Source: Bog-159 sp049514955
GTDB taxonomy: Bacteria > Acidobacteriota > Terriglobia > Bryobacterales > Bryobacteraceae
DNA: 7,498 nt
Direction: 5' to 3'
NCBI GenBank assembly: GCA_049514955.1
Contig: JBEKUO010000359.1
Coordinates: forward strand, 1-7,498
The translations under genes and the position numbers were made by a program. Numbering within the stretch: position 1 is the stretch's first letter; every line of letters starts with the position of its first letter. Below the pieces are notes generated by a model that saw only the letters and a list, made by a program, of their open reading frames with translations, searched no databases and was not told where the DNA came from. Below, piece by piece: positions 5,683 to 7,498 of this stretch.

Positions 5683-6942
5683 TTACGCGATCAGCTTCTC
5701 TACCGCGCCGCAGAACGTGTCGATCTCCGGCACGGTCGTATAAACGTTGGGCGTGATCCGTAGACCCTTGAATTGCGGGTGCACGATGCCGACGGTGAGG
5801 ATGCGATATTTCTCCCAGAGCTGGTCGGCCAGGGCCCCAGGGTCCTTGCCTCCCACCGAGAGCAGCCCGATGCCGCAGCTTTGGCGCGGATCCGAACTGG
5901 TCGGCGTAGACACGCGCGGCAACTGCGTCAGGCGCTCGGTCCACAGAGTGCGCAGGTAGCGCATGCGGGCGGCTCTGCGCTCCACGCCGATCGCCGTATG
6001 AAACTGCAGCGCGTCGGAAATGGCGTTGTGGTTGGCCGCTGGATGCGTGCCGATTTCTTCGAATTTGCGAATGTTGTCGGTCATCTCCTCGGGCGCGGGC
6101 ATCATCGGCCAGAGCTTCGCGATTTTGGATTTGCGCACGTAGAGGAAGCCCGTACCGATCGGCGCCAGCAGCCACTTGTGCAGGCTGGTGCCGTAATAAT
6201 CGCAGTCCAGGTCGGCGTGTTTGAAGGGGAAATGGGCGTAGGCATGCGCGCCGTCCACGATGGCCTCGATGCCGCGGCTGCGCGCCATTTGGCAGATGCG
6301 CTTGACTGGAAAGATCTGGCCGGTGAGGTTGGTGATGTGGCAGAAGTGGATCACGCGGGTGCGCGGTGTGATGGCGCGCTCGAAGCGGTCGGCTAGGTCG
6401 TCGAGCGAAGGCGGCGGCGTGGGGAATGAAATCATTTTGAGCACGATGCCGTCGCGACGCTCACGCTGTTTCCAGGTCGTGATCATGCGCGGGTAGTCCT
6501 GATCGGTGGTCAGGACTTCGTCGCCGGCCTTCAGATCGAGTCCCAACTGGCAGTTTTCCAGGCTCTCGGACGCGTTGCGCGTGATGGCGATCTCTTCGGG
6601 ATCGCAGCCGAAATCGGCGGCCAGGGCGCGGCGCACCGATTCCACTTCCGGCTCCAACACCGCCCACATCGTGCGGGCCGGGGCGATATTGCTGAACTCC
6701 AGATAGCGGCGCATGGCCTCCTGCACAATGCGCGGCGAGGGGCTGACGCCGCCGTTGTTCAGGTTGATGATGTTGCGGTCCAGCGTGAACGCGGATTGGA
6801 TTTCGCGCCAGAAATCCTCGTCGCGCGCCAGGTCTTCGGCGGTGCGATTGTTTCCGGTGGTGGCGGCGCGGGCGCGATCGATGGCATCGGGGCGGAGAAA
6901 AGCCAGGCCGCCCGCGGTCCTCAGAAATTGACGACGCTGCAT
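5683..6942 (-). CDS. PLP-dependent class V aminotransferase / isopenicillin-N-epimerase-like, with Tat-type signal
   Basis: 419 aa from the ATG at 6942, which has GGAGG four bases upstream; a further in-frame ATG at 6981 falls in a -10-like box and is rejected. The N-terminus MQRRQFLRTAGG carries the twin-arginine motif RRxFLR, so export of the folded, cofactor-loaded enzyme is likely. The hydrophobic stretch after it (TAGGLAFL) is short. The fold-type I PLP enzyme follows: LNNGGVSPSP at about 61-70, TRNASESLE at 121-129 (phosphate binding), VDGAH at 229-233 with the Asp that contacts the PLP nitrogen, and TSLHKWLLAP with the PLP lysine at K256. This order matches the CefD/class V group, which includes epimerases, cysteine desulfurases and transaminases. 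The substrate cannot be read from sequence; penicillin synthesis is not implied. Upstream on the same strand is a sulfatase, but the two are separated by hairpins and a promoter-like region. Confidence 0.9.
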   Translation of the reverse strand: MQRRQFLRTAGGLAFLRPDAIDRARAATTGNNRTAEDLARDEDFWREIQSAFTLDRNIINLNNGGVSPSPRIVQEAMRRYLEFSNIAPARTMWAVLEPEVESVRRALAADFGCDPEEIAITRNASESLENCQLGLDLKAGDEVLTTDQDYPRMITTWKQRERRDGIVLKMISFPTPPPSLDDLADRFERAITPRTRVIHFCHITNLTGQIFPVKRICQMARSRGIEAIVDGAHAYAHFPFKHADLDCDYYGTSLHKWLLAPIGTGFLYVRKSKIAKLWPMMPAPEEMTDNIRKFEEIGTHPAANHNAISDALQFHTAIGVERRAARMRYLRTLWTERLTQLPRVSTPTSSDPRQSCGIGLLSVGGKDPGALADQLWEKYRILTVGIVHPQFKGLRITPNVYTTVPEIDTFCGAVEKLIA

Positions 6943-6946
6943 GGAA

Positions 6947-6951
6947 CCTCC
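6947..6951 (-). promoter_or_regulatory. Shine-Dalgarno GGAGG of the aminotransferase
   Basis: Minus-strand GGAGG followed by TTCC and then ATG at 6942. It is the strongest ribosome binding site in the window and decides the start: the twin-arginine motif then begins two residues after the initiator Met. Confidence 0.75.
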
Positions 6952-6979
6952 GTTATGCGGCTTTCGGGCCGCGATGTCC

Positions 6980-7007
6980 ATTGTAACGGAAAAAAATTAG
7001 TTGGCAG
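6980..7007 (-). promoter_or_regulatory. Candidate promoter of the aminotransferase
   Basis: The -10-like TACAAT (6980-6985) and the -35-like CTGCCA (7002-7007, four of six to TTGACA) are separated by 16 bases that contain a run of seven T. Transcription would begin near 6973, giving a leader of about 30 bases to the ATG at 6942. The -35 lies in the arm of the hairpin at 7003-7022, so the repeat may supply part of the promoter. Confidence 0.42.
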
Positions 7008-7022
7008 ACGAAAGCGCCTGCC
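6990..7022 (-). terminator. Possible terminator after the sulfatase
   Basis: On the minus strand the hairpin at 7003-7022 is followed by AACTAA and then seven T at 6990-6996. The T-run is six bases later than in an ideal intrinsic terminator and one stem pair is mismatched (7008/7017), so activity is uncertain. It is placed correctly to end the sulfatase mRNA, whose stop is at 7057-7059. Confidence 0.35.
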
Positions 7023-7051
7023 CCACCTGTTGACAGGCGAAAGCGCCTGTC
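7003..7051. repeat. Two tandem hairpins with AAAG loop
   Basis: The hairpin at 7003-7022 has arms GGCAGACG and CGCCTGCC with loop AAAG and one A.C mismatch. The one at 7032-7051 has arms GACAGGCG and CGCCTGTC with the same loop and no mismatch. Compared with the copy at 1060-1079 (GGCAGGCG/CGCCTGCC), the second stem pair has changed on both sides from G-C to A-T, keeping the stem. Both units are followed by CCCACCT, so the repeat unit is longer than the hairpin. They fill the gap between the sulfatase and the aminotransferase. Confidence 0.82.
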
Positions 7052-7056
7052 CCACC

Positions 7057-7498
7057 TCATTTCCCGCGCCACGCCGCCAGTGCGCTCGCGAAGCGGTCGC
7101 GCGCATTCACGTACTGCGCGTTGTCGTATTGATTGGTCTTCTCGGTGGCGTCCACGGATTCGTCGTATAGCTCGTTGGGGCCCTTGCCCTGGTCTCGCAG
7201 AATCAGCTTGTACCGGTCGTCGCGCGCCATCTCGGTGTTGCGGAAGCGGGCGAAAGCCATGCCGCGCCAGGATTGCTTCTTGGGCAAGCGTCTGCCATAT
7301 GCGAACGTGAGATAGCTTTGTCCGGTCGAGGCGCGGCCGGGGGGCGGCGCGGCGCCGGTCAGTTCACACAGCGACGGCAACAGATCGTTTGAGCTGACCA
7401 CCTCGTTCCGCGTGGTCTGCGGCGGAAGGCGGCTGGGCCAGGACCAGATCAAAGGCACCCGTACCACTTCCTCGTACATATTGATGGGATCCGAGGCC
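7057..7498 (-). CDS. C-terminal part of a sulfatase (5' truncated at the window edge)
   Basis: The frame is open to the right edge; the Met at 7479 is internal, preceded by ASDPIN. MYEEVVRVPLIWSWP matches the sulfatase segment in which the substrate-site loop leads to (F/M)YEE-x-x-R-VP-L, and DLLPSLCELTGA is the next conserved helix of the alkaline-phosphatase-like fold. RYKLILRD, then NELYDESVDATEKTN, form the usual C-terminal strand and ELYD-x-x-x-D-x-x-E-x-x-N motif. The catalytic C-x-P-S-R formylglycine motif and metal ligands would be off the window, so type and activity cannot be judged. Such enzymes are normally exported and cut sulfate esters from polysaccharides. The ordinary C-terminal length and clean stop suggest a complete end. 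It is on the same strand as the aminotransferase but separated by hairpins and probable promoter elements. Confidence 0.9.
   Translation of the reverse strand, partial: ASDPINMYEEVVRVPLIWSWPSRLPPQTTRNEVVSSNDLLPSLCELTGAAPPPGRASTGQSYLTFAYGRRLPKKQSWRGMAFARFRNTEMARDDRYKLILRDQGKGPNELYDESVDATEKTNQYDNAQYVNARDRFASALAAWRGK

Noticed and set aside
5773..6396. 207-aa plus-strand open frame
   Set aside because: It is antisense to the aminotransferase, which has the full PLP motif set.
6943..6981. Upstream ATG start for the aminotransferase
   Set aside because: It lies inside a TACAAT box and lacks a ribosome site, while 6942 has GGAGG and puts the twin-Arg motif at the N-terminus.

Overview
The window looks like chromosomal DNA of a GC-rich acidobacterium, most likely of the Bryobacter/Solibacter type. 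This is inferred, not proven. The signs are a VWFA protein of the type known from Acidobacteria, a sulfatase next to a secreted-type PLP aminotransferase, a solitary rhamnose-synthesis gene, and intergenic clusters of small GC-rich hairpins. Nothing in it is a transposase, phage gene, rRNA, tRNA or CRISPR array.

Left part (1-3154, mostly ordinary genes). A gene cut by the left edge ends at 1006. It probably encodes the C-terminal part of a zinc-peptidase-like protein with a terminal helix-hairpin-helix. A 260-base gap follows with five short hairpins, then rfbD (dTDP-4-dehydrorhamnose reductase). rfbD converges on, and overlaps by 20 bases, a minus-strand secreted VWFA protein.

Middle (3155-4922). 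Nine to 45 bases from the VWFA start, a plus-strand AlkA-type DNA glycosylase begins. Three bases past its stop ends a minus-strand 145-aa protein of unknown function. Divergent from that gene is an RDD-family membrane protein whose reading frame is broken by an apparent single extra base near 4630.

Right part (4815-7498, all minus strand). Reading in the direction of transcription: the C-terminal end of a sulfatase (cut by the right edge), two covarying hairpins, a Tat-signal PLP aminotransferase of the isopenicillin-N-epimerase/class V type, then a compact two-gene unit. That unit is a 105-aa protein of no named family and, four bases later, a 168-aa HEPN-fold protein. It has its own -10-like box placed as for a leaderless mRNA, its base composition is lower in GC than the flanking genes (sampled lines 43-55% against 62-68%), and it overlaps the tail of the broken RDD frame.

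The best candidate for an undescribed system is the 105-aa/HEPN pair, which has the layout of a toxin-antitoxin or defence module but whose small partner shows no MNT nucleotidyltransferase signature. Second is the hairpin family at 1018-1235 and 7003-7051, whose stems show compensatory changes. The other genes do not form one pathway.
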